A DNA stretch of 64,000 bases from Pseudeuparius sepicola (GCA_963920635.1 OY987301.1:16224501-16288500); one strand, 5' to 3'. Shown: positions 12,412 to 25,734, counted from the first letter of the stretch. Program-made: numbers and translations. The notes: generated from the sequence alone by a model not told the origin.

Positions 12412-14015
12412 TATAAGAATTATTTTCAGACAGATATACAGTTTTCCGAAATAATCTCACGCATGCTGATGTGGTAGCGATAAGAGTTTTGCTTGAATCG
12501 ACCCTGTTTAAATTCTGTGACCCGTTTACTTTCAGATGGATTTCAACAACAATCTGAATCAGATTCTTCCAAAAATTGCTACCCATAAATTGTGTACCAA
12601 AATAGCAGTGGCTTCAGTGGCCGAAATTAACTATGGCTTAATCACGTGTTGACTCGAGTTTACAACGGCGGATGATTAAAAATTAATTATTTTATGATGG
12701 GGTTCATGTTTGAAAATAACGAAGTGCTGAATGTTTAACACTCCACAGGTGCTGTAGTTTTATCGGATATTGCTGAAAGCCAAAATACATATGAAGAGGA
12801 AGGTTACTCTGGAACCGTACATTCTCGTGTGAAGTTTGTAAAACCTGTACAAGATTCTTTCATTATAAAATGCATACTTCTGCCTACATCGTACCTGTAG
12901 ATTATTCACTAATGACATCATTTTTTGTTAATTTGTCACATTGAAGCTTTCACCAGCAAATATTTTAACTGCAAAAATTCAAGTTATTTAATTCTTTTTT
13001 AACAATGTTACTTGCAAAATACATTCCGTTAAAAGTACTGTATCCTGCATACCTTTATATGGATTATGGGTTTCAAGGCCCGTTCGGGTCAAAAAAATTT
13101 TATATTCGAATAATTTCGAGTCCACTTCTCCATATATTTACAAAATAAATTACTCCTCGCTAAAAATATCCACAGGTACGTGCTTTGGTTTTGCCATCCA
13201 ATTAGTGAATGCTAATAATTCTATTTTAGTCAGTAATCTTCTACCTTTTAGATCAGGGGAAATAAATTAATAGCGCGTTTGCTGGAAACAGAAGAATTAA
13301 TTTAACAGAGGTGGACAGTCTATAGCCGAGACATCAATATACAGTGTGTACCTAAACTTAGGAAAAATTAATTTTGTCACACGTCAATTTTTGTTGTAAA
13401 AAGGTCACCTTTTTATGTGGTACTCACAATAATTGTAACATCATAGCTAACTGTTCCGGATATGACGTCATCGTTAATTTTTTCAAGTGGAGCCTGTATT
13501 TTTAAAAGTGCCATAGAGCATTCTGTCTACATACAGCACGTTATAATTTTTGTCATGTTGCATAGATAAATTGTCGAGAAATTAAATAATATATAGGTTT
13601 ACAATTATTAATTTGTTTTATTTGGTAAAAGAAACAAGAATCTGACTGACGTCCTTCCTAAGCTTGGCAGTATCCATGACTTTTAATAAATTCTCGTTGG
13701 AATTTGCTGACAGTTTTTTGGGAATTAAATGGCCCCCAAGGACTCATCTTAAAAACTTGGCATAAAAACAGACCAGAGATTACTGAGGAATTAAAAAAAC
13801 TAGTAGGTACCTACCTACTCGAAATGAATGTAGCACCTAAACATCAGTAAAGTCCAATAACGAGAGATTTGTTAACCGTGTTGAATAAATAATGACAGGT
13901 TCAGGAAGACTCCATAGTTTGAACATCAATTAACTAGTTCTTGTTAGTTTTACTAAATAAAATAAATTAATTGTAAGCCCATATAACATCATTTTTTTAA
14001 ACATTTCCTTATACA
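12412..14015. other. AT-rich stretch, nothing recognised
   Basis: Short random ORFs only. A solo cagtgtgtacc at about 13340 may be a transposon end. Confidence 0.5.
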
Positions 14016-14017
14016 TA

Positions 14018-14520
14018 CAGTGGGTCCACGGATAGAGTTCACGTAGGGTGTAAATGACAAAAAAAATTTCGAGTTGAAATTTGAGCTTCTGGTGATCAGC
14101 CCTGCTTGGCTTTAAACTAATTTGTGACATAATTTTACTTTCGAAAAATCACGTATGCCTTGGGAATTTTGAAAAAACTAATTTTCTACATCAGTAAAGT
14201 ACCCTTTCTGTAGGTTTTATGACAAAATGTTATTAAGGAAACTTGTTCAGAATGAAGAACTGAGTAGGTTTGCGAAATTTCGAAAGTCTATGCCTACTTT
14301 GATTTTTTGGCATTTTTCCCCACTTTTCTTTAGAAAAGTGCACTTTGTGTAGCCTTCACATTAAAATGTTATTAAGAAAACTTGTTCACAATGAAAAACT
14401 GGATAGGTGTGACAAATTTCAAAAGCCTAGGTCGACTTTGATTTTTGTGCGTTATATTGTTTTAGCAGAAAAAAAATCAAAGTCGACCTAAGCTTGTGAA
14501 CTCTATCCGTGGACACACTG
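14018..14520. mobile_element. MITE, TA target site, TIR starting cagtgggtccacggatagag
   Basis: 503 bp between TA at 14016-14017 and 14521-14522. The right end ctctatccgtggacacactg is the inverse of the left. Inside, a unit (attaagaaaacttgttca with tttgcgaaatttcgaaag) occurs twice in direct order. Confidence 0.8.
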
Positions 14521-15157
14521 TATAAAGTACAACCTACATCTAAAGATGGACTCTACGTGTCCGAGGATTTCTCTAAAAAACATTTCCTTTTGGAGAAAAT
14601 GAATTTATTCCTTACTTTATGTACGCACCGTATGCAGACCGATAATTTAGTTAATTGAATTTTTAATTCGGCTATATTTATTGCCGTATAAGAATAGGAT
14701 AAAGATAAAAGCTGCCGGTAGTATCTGAGTTTATCAGCTAATCTATTCTAAAAACCATTATTTTAGTAATAATTTCCAATGAATAAACATTACTAATTTT
14801 AGGTATCTATTATTTTATAAATTAATTATGTTTTTTTGTGAATTATATTGTAACAAATTAAATCTGATATAAATAAACTATTTATGAACAAGGCTTCACT
14901 CCAACCCGATACCGATACCGGTAATATCGGTGTGTGTGAAACGGCACTAAAGGGTAACGACTAAGAACCACAAAATATAAACGTTACTAATAAGTATAAC
15001 AATTCAAATTTCGACCTGACTGCACTCTCACGTGCATATTATTTGGAAGATTTCCATTCCGTTTGTTGTTGAAATCCATATAAACGTAAACGTTTCACAA
15101 ATTTGTGGTGGTTTAAACAAGCAAAAAATCTTATCATTGACCACGCACGTAACTATA

Positions 15158-15513
15158 CTAAAATCGAGCAATCCTTACGCCTGGCGTACATAAAACCACG
15201 TGTTGCATGACGTTCCGCGATTGGTCGGTAGGCTATAAAATTTCACCCGACTCGGCAACAGGGACGTACTCGATCGCAAAAGTGTAGTTACGCGGTTTTA
15301 TCTTGTCGTTTTCAGCTATTTAGACACTGCCGCAAATAAATTTATCGATGTTTTGAACCATTTTAATTAAGCCAATAATTTTTTCCGAAATATTTTGATG
15401 TAAACAATGGTAAAACTAAAATTAAATAAAGGTCTTGCCTCCGTGCAGCTTTGGCGAAAATCTCAACTCACGTGCTCTTGTTTACGCCAGGCGTAAGAGT
15501 TGCTCGATTTTAG
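15158..15513. mobile_element. TA-flanked MITE carrying a CCAAT/TATA promoter
   Basis: 356 bp between TA sites, starting ctaaaatcgagcaa and ending in its inverse. TIRs continue as cttacgcctggcgta and include CACGTG in both arms (15197, 15469). Between the arms lie an inverted CCAAT box (ATTGG, 15220-15224) and a TATA box (CTATAAAA, 15233-15240) at ordinary promoter spacing. No ORF is preserved. Confidence 0.6.
15220..15270 (+). promoter_or_regulatory. CCAAT and TATA boxes inside the MITE
   Basis: ATTGG at 15220 and ctataaaatttc at 15233 predict + strand initiation near 15262-15270. An E-box CACGTG lies upstream at 15197. Whether it is active or drives anything is unknown. Confidence 0.4.
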
Positions 15514-15515
15514 TA

Positions 15516-17808
15516 TATAGACCTAAATTTGACAATTGAAAGAGGGCACACACAGTGGCGTATATAGAAATTTAAAATGATACTTAGGAAATGGTTTTTA
15601 TAGATACGCTAGGCTAGGCACTTACATTTTTCTGTAATTTTTTTACATGGCGATTTATTAAGGATGGATGATACTACTTTGGAAATGAATAGGAATAGGA
15701 TCTCAATTTTGAACATTTGAATTTCGTACGACTACGAAGCATGTTAAGCTCAATTATAATATGAAATGTTATTTTTATTTTTGTCAAAACTACATTAAAC
15801 ATTAGAAACATACAACCTTTGATTCAAAACTTATTGATTGTTGTTGAAGGCAAACTTAATCATTTTCACTAGATATAGATATAGATATAAATAATTTGTA
15901 GATCCTACTGCTATCAGTTCTACAACAGCATAGCATCCTGACTATTTGCGACTGCCTTGAAACATGTCGACGCGAATTTTAACATTAGCTGTTGTCTAAT
16001 GTCTAAATATGCACACTGCTTCTTTTATTTTGAAAAAGGGACCTTGGTATTGCTGTCTGTTTAATTTCTCTAATGTTCCTAGTCTGATGTTCTGATGATG
16101 TAATAAGGAGCAAATCTTAAAAGGATTTGCAGTTGGTCACAGAAATTACTGATGCACGTTTGAAGTCATCCCAGTCAAATATATAGATTCAAGGCCCTTT
16201 TTAATGGTTTACTTTAAACGCCACTGCAATTTGCAAAGACACCCAGAAGGTTACAGCTAATAATAATATTTACCAGAATATCGCGGCTCGCATGGATTGC
16301 GATTAATTTTACTGGCTGTAAATCATATTTTATAGGTCTTATTACCGACGGCCTGAAGAAGTCTATGAATATTTTATTTAAATCGGTTTTTTTGGACGTC
16401 TGCCGAGTTGCTTTTTACAAAAAAATTAAACCCGCCAGTTTAAATGTGGCAATCAATCAAGTGGTGAACCAGATCAACAGATGTATTTGCAAGATATTTT
16501 GTGCGATACCCGAGCAGCATGAAACAATACCCCACTGTGATTTTATGAGGCGTAAAACTCAATTGCGTGTTAAAAATAGTAATGAAAAATCTGAAATACT
16601 AACTGGTGCCCACCCTGAGATGTAAGTTGTAGTTGTTTGAGTTATTTATATTGATTGAGTTATTGACATTGGAAAGTCAGCCCGAATTATTATTCTAGTT
16701 TTAAATAGAATACATATTTGAAATTATTTGCTGAACATATTATTATGCATGTGCATTTAAATTTAATTCTCATCTTCTAGGAAAATTATTTATAATAATA
16801 AATGCACATCAGTCAGTGTCCAGTGTAAGTTCGAGGAAATATTTTTCTGATTTAAAATTTATTTTTTCTGCTAGATTACAAAAGTTTTCTTATGTTATTA
16901 ATTAGATAAACGAAATACCTACACAGTCTGTCTGTTTACTGAAAATGGGCTGCACCATAGAAGACAGTTTTCAGTTCAAGTTATAAGATTAGGACCGATT
17001 ATTTAGCTCTGTGGTACTTTTTCTACTTCCATATTATTTATAATTGCCATTTTTTTACAACCTGTATATATATACATAATGAATAAGTAGGCAATTTAAA
17101 TTAACTGAACGAATATGATTTCAATATCTATCCTAACCTAAATCTTCCATTTTGATGCCAAGACATCATCCTATATCTAAATATATAGAAATAGATTCCC
17201 CCTCTCTAGATAAACACTAGTATGAAGAAACCGAAGAAAAATCATTATCAAAAAATGACCGTTTCTCGTGCAGGTAAGTAGCAATTTTCCAACACTATCG
17301 CGTATCAGCCAATCGAAAGTTTTGTTTTGCGAGCCAAGGTATAAATCACAAATCAGATGGCCTATATATAAAATTGGCATTTACGAGCGCCTGAATCACG
17401 GTGGTCGGGCGGCATTTCTTTCCATTGAAAAATAAAATTAAAATTTGCATCGAATGCAGTACGATATTCGGCTTATATTTCGCTAGTCATACTTGTCCAA
17501 AACAATCGCGTCTCTGTGACTATTCGAAGACCCCGTCTCCCCCAATGACAAGCGCAATTAATTTTGCGAATGGACGTCATTAATTCTTTTCTCTAATCAA
17601 TTTCTCATGGCTGGATCCTGCCTGTTCAGTGCTCATCGCTTATCGCTTTTGTGGAGTGCAGATTGCTGCATTTTTTGGTTCTTTTATAAGGTCTCCGCGC
17701 ATTTGTGATCGAGAAAATAATATGCATTATACTATTATACAACAATAAATCAAAAAATACTTTCATAATAATGAGAGAGTGAAGCTTTTAGTGCATAATT
17801 TGTAGGGA
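15516..17808. other. AT-rich stretch, nothing recognised
   Basis: A gatata microsatellite lies at about 15872-15892. The 86-codon ORF at 16365-16625 is not recognised and has no supporting signal. Confidence 0.5.
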
Positions 17809-17810
17809 TT

Positions 17811-18077
17811 GACACTTTTTTCTGCCAATTATACATAATTGACACTTTGTCATCAAATACGAATATCTACTATAATTGACAGAAAAAAGTGCCAACGATG
17901 TATAATTATTGACAGAAAAAAGTGTCAACGATATATAATTGATAGAAAAAAGTGTCAACGATGTGTAATTGACAGCAAAAAGTGTCAATTATATATAATT
18001 GACAGAAAAAAGTTTCAATTATGTATAATTGACAGAAAAAATGGCAACGATGTATAATTGACAGAAAAAAGTGTCAA
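17811..18077. repeat. Tandem array of ~30-bp units with one inverted entry
   Basis: About seven head-to-tail copies of a unit built on ataattgacagaaaaaagtg then tcaacgatgt run from about 17871 to 18077. The first 60 bp (17811-17870) holds the same motif inverted (gacacttttttctgccaatt), so the array is palindromic at its left edge. Because the unit stays near 30-33 bp it keeps open frames on both strands, which are not genes. Confidence 0.85.
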
Positions 18078-20300
18078 GGATAAAATAAATCTCATGTGGC
18101 CGCGCTACGCTTTCCTAGATTACATCATTTCCAGAATAATAATATTACAATATGTGCTTATTTACTGAACACCCTCGTATTGGCAAATTGACCCCAGATT
18201 TGCCGCAGTGCGAGGTTGTCAGATCCAACGAAAAGTCGGAGATGGATTTAACGGTTTTCCTTATCAGACGTTTTAATTTTTTGGCATACCAATCATCGAA
18301 AAGATTTAAAAATACTATAGGTTTATCTCACCCCCTCTATCATATTATGGGCTTATAAAAAAGCTATATTCGTCCACTAAACTTCATCAATATAGCAGAT
18401 ACCTGTATATTGGCAGTCTGTTTGGTGATTAAATATAAGGACTCTTTCATGACATGATCAGAAAAGTAGCAGTGACAGTTTTTAAAAAAATTCTGTGTCT
18501 TTGAATCTTGAGTAAAATCTCAACTATTTAAATTTGTAGAACAACCCTGTATTTTAAAATACCTGTTTCATTTACGTTTTAAAACGAGCTCAAATTTGTT
18601 CCTTCTGCCGGACGTCTCATTTACGCAGTAGCATTGAGTAAAGGAATGATAATTATTCTTTTATCCTTTATTCCTTTATTTAATGACAGTAGATATGTAG
18701 GTATATGCAATATAGGCTTATAAGTTTATTCGCCCTGATCTACCTACACTGTCGACTGTTGAAATTAGATCATAGACCCGTCACAAATCAAGATTTACGG
18801 TCGCGCTTGCTAACAATGAAGTAAATAGGCCACGAACGCAGCCAACCTTCAGACGGGCTTTATTTTTTCAGACGGGTTGGTTTTTGCTTGTGCGATCCCA
18901 TCAGCCTCATTGCTATTCATTCATCTGTAGGCATTACAGCAATTTTATTGGCATGACGCTAAGATGATCAATCCGCTTTACGATCGCACGCAAGTGAACC
19001 TACAAGTATTTTTTTAAATTTTTAACAAAAAGAATGTCTTCATTATTCTGAACACCAAACCATTGAGCAAAGGATTATATATTCTATATAAAATATATCC
19101 TTTACTCGATGACCAAACGTTTCTTTCTGATTTAAAAACAAATAGCTTACGTACCAGTAATCTACATGCCCAAAAAATAAATTGACCCCTGTGTTTCTTC
19201 TTTTGGGGCACAGGTCAAGGTTACGAGAGTTTTTGTTTCCGACGGTAAGTTTGATTAATGTTGCATTTTTGCCGCGTGATTGCAAGAACAAAAATAACAA
19301 ATACAACAAAAGAAGTTCTAAAAAAATTTAAACTGCACAGTGTGTGTAACTTGAGTAATCTACCGGCCACCATAAATCTGGTCATTGTGGAACCATTTTT
19401 TAGCAACCTGTGCTAAATCTGAAGAAAATCGACCAATCCGTTCAGAAGTTATAGTCGAAAAACTCAAATCAAGAGTCCATGTTTCCTTCATCCGGACCTG
19501 TGCCCAAAAAGAAAAAACACGGGTAACTTTATTTTTTGTGTAGATTACGGCAATGGTACGTGAGGTATTTGTTTCCGAATCACCCTGTATAACGAACAAT
19601 TTCTCTTTATTGGCCACTCCTAAAAAATTCGTCGTCGAACAACTCGGTTATTAGGTAGATGCAAGTTTCCCAACTGACAAATTGACGATTTATCAACAGC
19701 CAGAAAAGGAATGCCTTTAATACACCCATGACTTATTTACTTGTACATTATTTGCAATTGCCGAAGCCTTCCTTATAAGAGCCGTTGTACCTATAGAAAG
19801 TTAACTTTCTTCACATACAAATTATAGATATTGAATTCGAGTGTCAAGTGATACTGTTAGCTCCGCGGTACGGTATATGGCGCCGAGGAGAGTACGGGAA
19901 TTGCATCAGTCTGGCATTAGTAAATATAAACACGCAGCTTTAACAGTTGAGTGAATTAAAAGTAGATATAAACGGTCTAGCTCTTAGACAACTTCTAGGA
20001 TTCGTGATGATAGATACTTTTTGTCCTTATTTTATGGTATGATCTGTGGTCAGTATGTCATTAGATCAATGTAGTGTGTGTCTTATGCATTCGACTATTA
20101 AAGCAATTGCATATAGAGGAGTGAATAGGTGAATAAAACAAAGTTTTTTAAAAAACAAAATGTCCCACTTAATTTTATATGTCCCACTTGTCAGTTTGTT
20201 CTGTATTTACCATAAAAAATTGAGAAAAATTAATGGTAATATTAAAGATTGTGATATTCAAGTATGATCTTTGGTGTTGATTAGGATCTCATCTCATGCT
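18078..20300. other. AT-rich stretch with a solo transposon end
   Basis: A TA-type right end (gaatcaccctgta) ends near 19590. Two related tracts (about 19140-19240 and 19480-19570, both with cacaggtc and a tttctt run near gggcac) suggest a degenerate direct duplication. No gene recognised. Confidence 0.4.
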
Positions 20301-20734
20301 GTTCATAAAGTTTGCACGAAATGGGAAACAAATATTTTATTATTAGATTATTTGAAAATCTGATTTCGGGGTATGTTGGTGCATGTTTTGGGTAGACTAT
20401 TGCACCTACAGACGGTCGTAACGTCCCAGCCCATGTCTGTAAAATTTGACATTTATTATTGAAAAGTGGGGAAAATCGAGTTTGTCTTGGAAATGTCAGA
20501 AAAAGTTATTAAGAAAATGTATTCGTATTGTGTTATTGTGCCTCTATGTAAATTTTCAGAAAGATATCAGGATGTTTGTTTTTTCTTAATTATTTTTCTC
20601 TTTAAATCCGTACTCGGTATATTTTTCCCAGAAATAATCCGAGACACTTATTTACTTGTTGCTCTCATAACAATACAAATAAATTTAAATGCAAAAATAA
20701 AGAGAAAAATAAGATTCTTAAAAATAGTTGGTAC

Positions 20735-22950
20735 AAGCGGAAAAAGTGTGCTACGTGGAGACAGGTTAACATAAAGTCGTCATTCAAAAAAATGAGGTTG
20801 TAGTAAAAATTAAGGGGAATTCGAGGGTGTACCCTAATTTTGTATACGGGGGTCGGTAAAAAAGTTATCGCGAAAAAACATTTTTTGCAAAATAAAAAAA
20901 ATATTTTTTACCTACACATCCATTAGAGAACCTTTAAGTAGTATTCCCGAATATTTAGTTTTTTAATATAACTTCCGGTTATAGCGGAAATGAAAGTGGT
21001 TTTCTCTATTTTACAACTTACACATTTCTCTTAACCATCACAGGATTCATTTTTTAATTCTGAATCCAACGATATATAATTTGACCTATTTACCTCCAAC
21101 CGTTTCCGAGATATTTATCAGAGAAGCTCTATCAAACTAGATACATGGTCTCATGGTCGGTGTCTGATGTTCGATCTGAGTAGGTCAAACAATAAAACCA
21201 AATTTATGACAAATCAAGTCAGCCATGATAATAAAACTGACAAGCGAGTAGGCTGAATGTTAAAAGTGGCTATAGCCATTCAACTGCATTCAACTTAATT
21301 AAAAATCTCGTGTAAATTATGAAACATTTATTATTTTTACTTCTGTCATATTTATTATAACAACAACAATATGATTAGTTCTTAAAAATTAGTTAGAAGT
21401 TCATTTACATTAAATGTTCAAAATGGTTTCCATTATTATTTACACATAACCTATTTTTTACTTTTTTTTTTAATTTTACTCGTCTTTTAATCTCCTCAAC
21501 ATTTTCGGGGCGGTTCTTATAAACTTTATTTTTTAAATGCCCCCACAAGAAATCCAAGGGGTTTAAATCTGGACTACGTGGCGGCCACCTTATCGTTCCA
21601 TGTTTACCAATCCAATTTTCAAACGAATTGTTCAAAAATTCCGTTATGGGCCCACAGTTATGGAAGGAATTAAGCGCCATCTTGCTGCCATATTAATTGT
21701 CTTTCTTGGAGTTGGTTAAGAAAAATTAATGGCAACTGGTCAAAGTATTGTTCCAATTCGTTCTCGATTAAATGTAGGTATTTCCTACCTGTCATACTTC
21801 CTGAATAAAATAGAGGGCCCATTATAAAATTTCCCACAATTCCGCACCAAACACCCACGGAATTTCTGCCGGATTTCACAACTTCACGAAATGCCCGTGG
21901 ATTGTCAACAGACCAAAATATACTATTTTTCCGGTTGTATATTCCCGCCGTTGTAAATGTAGCTTCATCGGACCAAATAATTTGTTTAAAAATCCAGCTC
22001 CACCTCTTGCAAAATAAAAGTTTAACATTGTTTGACAATATTCCAGTCTTCTTGCAGCATCTCCAGGGAATAGCCTTTGAACGGGTAATATTTTTTCTTC
22101 TGAAATAATTTAAAATTCGTTCTCTCTCGTCCTCACTAATTCTAAACCCTTTTTTCTCTTGCTAATGACACTTCCTGTCGATCTGAATCTTCGATACAGC
22201 TTACATATAAATGAAGCACTCGGAACATTTCTATTTGGATATTTACGAGAATACTCCCTCAAAGTTTCTACGTATCTTTTATCATTTTTGATAAAGATCT
22301 CTAAAATATCACAGCATTCTTCTTTCAAAAACATTTTTTAAACTGCAACTACTAACAGCTTCAGCAACAAAATTTTAGACTAATCTGACACGTAAATAGA
22401 AATATCGAATTGACAGCCTACTCGATTGTCAGTTTTATTATCATGGCTGACTTGATTTGTCATAAATTTGGTTTTATTGTTTGGCCTACTCAGATCGAAC
22501 ATCAGACACCGACCATGAGACCATGTATCTAGTTTGATGGAGCTTCTCTGATAAATATCTCGGAAACGGTTGGAGATAAATAGGTCAATTAATATTTAGT
22601 TGGATTCAGAATTAAAAAGGAATCCTGTGATGGTTAAGAGAAATGTGTAAGTTGTAAAATAGAGAAAACCACTTTCATTTCCGCTATAACCGGAAGTTAT
22701 ATTAAAAAACTGAATATTCGGGAATACTACTTAAAGGTTCTCTAATGGATGTGTAGGTAAAAAAATATTTTTTTTTTATTTTGCAAAAAATGATTTTTCG
22801 CGATAACTTTTTTACCGACCCCCGTATACAAAATTAGGGTACATCCTCGAATTCCCCTTAATTTTTACTACAATCTCATTTTTTGAATGACGATTTTATG
22901 TTAACGTGTCTCCACGTAGCACACTTTTTCCGCTTGGATGGGCCACCCTG
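20735..22950 (-). mobile_element. Mariner-like (IS630-Tc1-mariner) element with ~520-bp TIRs
   Basis: Right end ggatgggccaccctg followed by TA. The left arm begins at aagcggaaaaagtgtgc and lacks about 15 bp of the terminus. Arms of about 520 bp (20735-21254, 22415-22935) mirror each other closely. They enclose a single minus-strand transposase reading broken by frameshifts. Confidence 0.85.
21405..22334 (-). pseudogene. Mariner-like transposase, frameshifted
   Basis: Three minus-strand reading blocks (22334-22110, 22135-21670, 21680-21405) form one transposase. The N-terminus is a helix-turn-helix of the DUF4817 type (YSRKYPNRNVP...FRSTGSV). The catalytic part shows IIWSDEATF (first Asp), VWCGIVGNF, LIWQQDGA (second Asp) and WPPRSPDLNPLDFLWGHLK, where the third acidic position is Asp rather than Glu. 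Frame changes lie near 22130 and just after QQDGA, where the expected continuation is lost by a small deletion. It is inactive as read. The spacing from second to third Asp is about 40, not exact because of the break. Confidence 0.85.
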
Positions 22951-23213
22951 TACAATAATACAATTCGAACACATTTTCATAATAACTTTTCGGATATTGC
23001 CAAGGTAAACGCGATTTTTCTAAATTTTTAATTTGAAATGTCATATTTGACAGGCATGAGCTGTGACGTCACAACTCTCTTTAGGTGTAATAGTGTAGGT
23101 ACCCAACACATGCACCAACATAGCCCTGAAACAGATTTTCAAAAAATCTAATAGGTACCTACTTAATATAAATATTTCCCATTTAGTGCAAACTCTATGA
23201 ATAGTACTGTATA

Positions 23214-25648
23214 GGTAGTGTATATTAATAAAATGCAAATAAAAAGTCGATTATGACGTTAAATGAAAGTAGGGATAGTAGACAAAATTTGAAAACAGCC
23301 GTTTTGAATGTCGAATCGTTATTTTAAATAATAAAAAAATTCGAAACTCGTGGATATTATTTTTCCTTATGAAAATAAATTAAAAATACATACACCTATC
23401 AAATTTAGTAATATATTTTAAAACTGATATAATACTTAATATTTTGATTCTGACAATTATTGTTGCAAACTAAGTATTTTTATATTAACTTTTTTGTCTC
23501 AAGATATAAAAAAGTTAAAACGGTTTAACAATTTTGATTATTTTCGACTTTTGGCTAAAATTTCCATAGGTGGTCGTGGACCACAATTTTGGTGATAACA
23601 AAAGAAGGCCGTACATAATAGCACAATAATAGCTATGGAAAATTAGCCATTTTGTTTTCCCATAATAAACATTATGCGATTAATGTGAAACACCACATAC
23701 ATTCAGACTATTGTAATATCAGAAATTAAGAGTTTCATAAAAAATTTCTTTGCGCCGTTTTTATAGGAAGTCGTTGCCAGAAGCTAAAGCATTTTTATAA
23801 TTATTATTCATCAGTAATTTTCCTCGTGTATTTTTTTGGAGCGCATGCATGCAATTTTTAATTTTCAACGGTGCGCTAAATTTAGGCTTTTTCCTGACAA
23901 ACAGTCATTAAAAATTCAGCACGATAATGCCGTCATTTGGCAAACAAAAAAATTCGGGGGCAACCACACCGGACTCCCTAATTATACGGTTATTAAAAAG
24001 GAAAATATTGTCATCGTCCGACGGGTTTCTGACAAATTATTTATACAATCTTTAAGGCTCCTTTATCGCCAATTTGCATACACTCTCAGGTCGATACTCT
24101 TTATAAAAGTTTTTGGGCAGACCTAATGGATTTTTTTAATGAGAAACATTCTGGTAAAAGATAAAAATGATTCTGACAATAATTTTTTCAACATAACAAA
24201 AAATGTCTTCATATATGGAAAAGTGAATCTTCATTTATTCGAAAACTATATGTCTAATTATTATAGAAAAAATAGACAATTTGAATAATAAAAATAGGTG
24301 TTTTTGAACAGGCTGCCAATGATGATATGCAACTTCTTGTTGCAAAATTGCTGAAATTGAAAATATAGCATAATATAGTTTACATTGACTAAGTCGTGAA
24401 AATTTGTGAAGAATTATTATTGTTATTAAATGTACCCACTTTTATCTGAGACTGAGACATACTGTATATACTGACCAAGTTTTCTTTCGAACAATGTGTG
24501 TGTTCTATAATTATAATTAAGAATAATTAACCCAGTTTAGTACTTTTTAATTATCTTAAATGATGCGCTTAATGGTTGTAAATATGTATGCACTAGTCGA
24601 TGCCTTCGACATTTCTATCAGATAAGCATTAACAGAATACCAAATAAGCACATAAATATTAATAATTTTTTTATTGTTACCTACGTAGGTCTGCCTAAAA
24701 TTTAACGTAAAGTTGTGTCGAACCTAATCCTTTTATTATTTTACTGCCTATTATACCATGATAATTTAAACAAATACTGTTACTTAAGCAGATAAATATG
24801 TGCTCTTCTTCAGGAATTCACCTACTAAACTCGTAATATCTGGGTGATCGTATTAATAGTTAATTATGCAGAGTTATGGGAAGCAGGTGAGCTTATTAGG
24901 AATGTTTACAAACATCTCAACTACGAGCTAGATCGAAATAGTCTGGATGAGTTGGGAATCATACGATACCTACGATGTTTATTTTGTAAACACCTAGCAG
25001 GAATTGCGCTACATCGTTGGGACGCGCTGTTATAGTATTACTAAAAACAAAATACCTAGATAGTTGATTTTTCAGAAAAAATCGAAATGATTAAAAAACA
25101 CATGCCTCCAGCCCGTTTTAAGAGATGTGAAAGTAACTTAAGATTAATACTTTCTTCGCATTTAGAATGTAGATCCAACCAATAATTGAATTAATTTTAT
25201 TTAAATGTGTGACGAGTGACATGATGTTCACAATTCAATAGACAAGGACTGAACAAATTTTTATACTCTATAAGATCGGTTTAAAATGTTCTAAAACTTT
25301 AAAACCAAAGTTTTAACCATTCACATATGGTGTCAGTGTCGATATGACTTCAAATTTGATGTACAATACGTATTGCTGCCTTTAACCCATATAGCAAAAT
25401 CACATTGGCGGAATATTCTGATAATATTTTTTCAGAGAACGTGCATATTGTAAAAACTGTAGAAACATTATCTCAACATTCAGGTGTTCGCCTTTTGAAG
25501 GTACTATTTCACGTATTAAATATTCACAAATATCTTGAATTCCACAAATATTCATTGAAGATTTATTTCAAAACTTCAAAAGCATTTTTGTATGTTCTAT
25601 ATGTATATCCATTTAATATTCACGTTCATATTCTAAAATAAAAAAAAA
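23214..25648. other. AT-rich stretch with a dispersed repeat
   Basis: No gene recognised. 24213-24400 shares several tracts in order (cttcatttattcgaaaacta, caggctgcca, agtttacattg) with 36067-36330. The ORFs at 23836-24126 and 24844-25035 match nothing I know. Confidence 0.45.
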
Positions 25649-25732
25649 CGCTAACTCCAGTTGCAGGGTTCGAACCTACGACCATCGATTTACAAGTTCA
25701 ATACTCTGACCAACTGAGCCATCGACATACTT
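25649..25732 (-). ncRNA. tRNA-like Pol III unit (tRNA-Thr-like, SINE head or pseudo-tRNA)
   Basis: Read on the minus strand it has an A box (TGGCTCAGTTGG), a D stem, an anticodon-type loop CTTGTAA (would read UGU, Thr) and a B box (GGTTCGAACCC) with a five-pair T stem. The acceptor stem does not pair, so it is not a functional tRNA. A T-run follows directly (ttttttttt), as for Pol III termination. Confidence 0.6.
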
Positions 25733-25734
25733 GG

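Larger units (their letters stand above)
20301..23213. repeat. Outer inverted repeat around the mariner-like element
   Basis: 20301-20536 and 22953-23213 are imperfect reverse complements (for example tgttggtgcatgttttgggt on the left against its inverse near 23096-23125). They lie outside the right TA-bounded end of the mariner-like element, and the left arm is separated from it by about 200 bp of extra sequence. Confidence 0.65.

Noticed and set aside
17839..18057. Cys/Lys/Arg-rich repetitive ORF that looks like a small secreted peptide
   Set aside because: It is a read-through of the ~30-bp tandem array, with no start context or signal peptide.
17811..18077. CRISPR-like array
   Set aside because: The units are contiguous tandem repeats without unique spacers, in eukaryotic DNA.
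25649..25732. Functional tRNA-Thr gene
   Set aside because: The D, anticodon and T arms are recognisable, but the acceptor strands do not pair.
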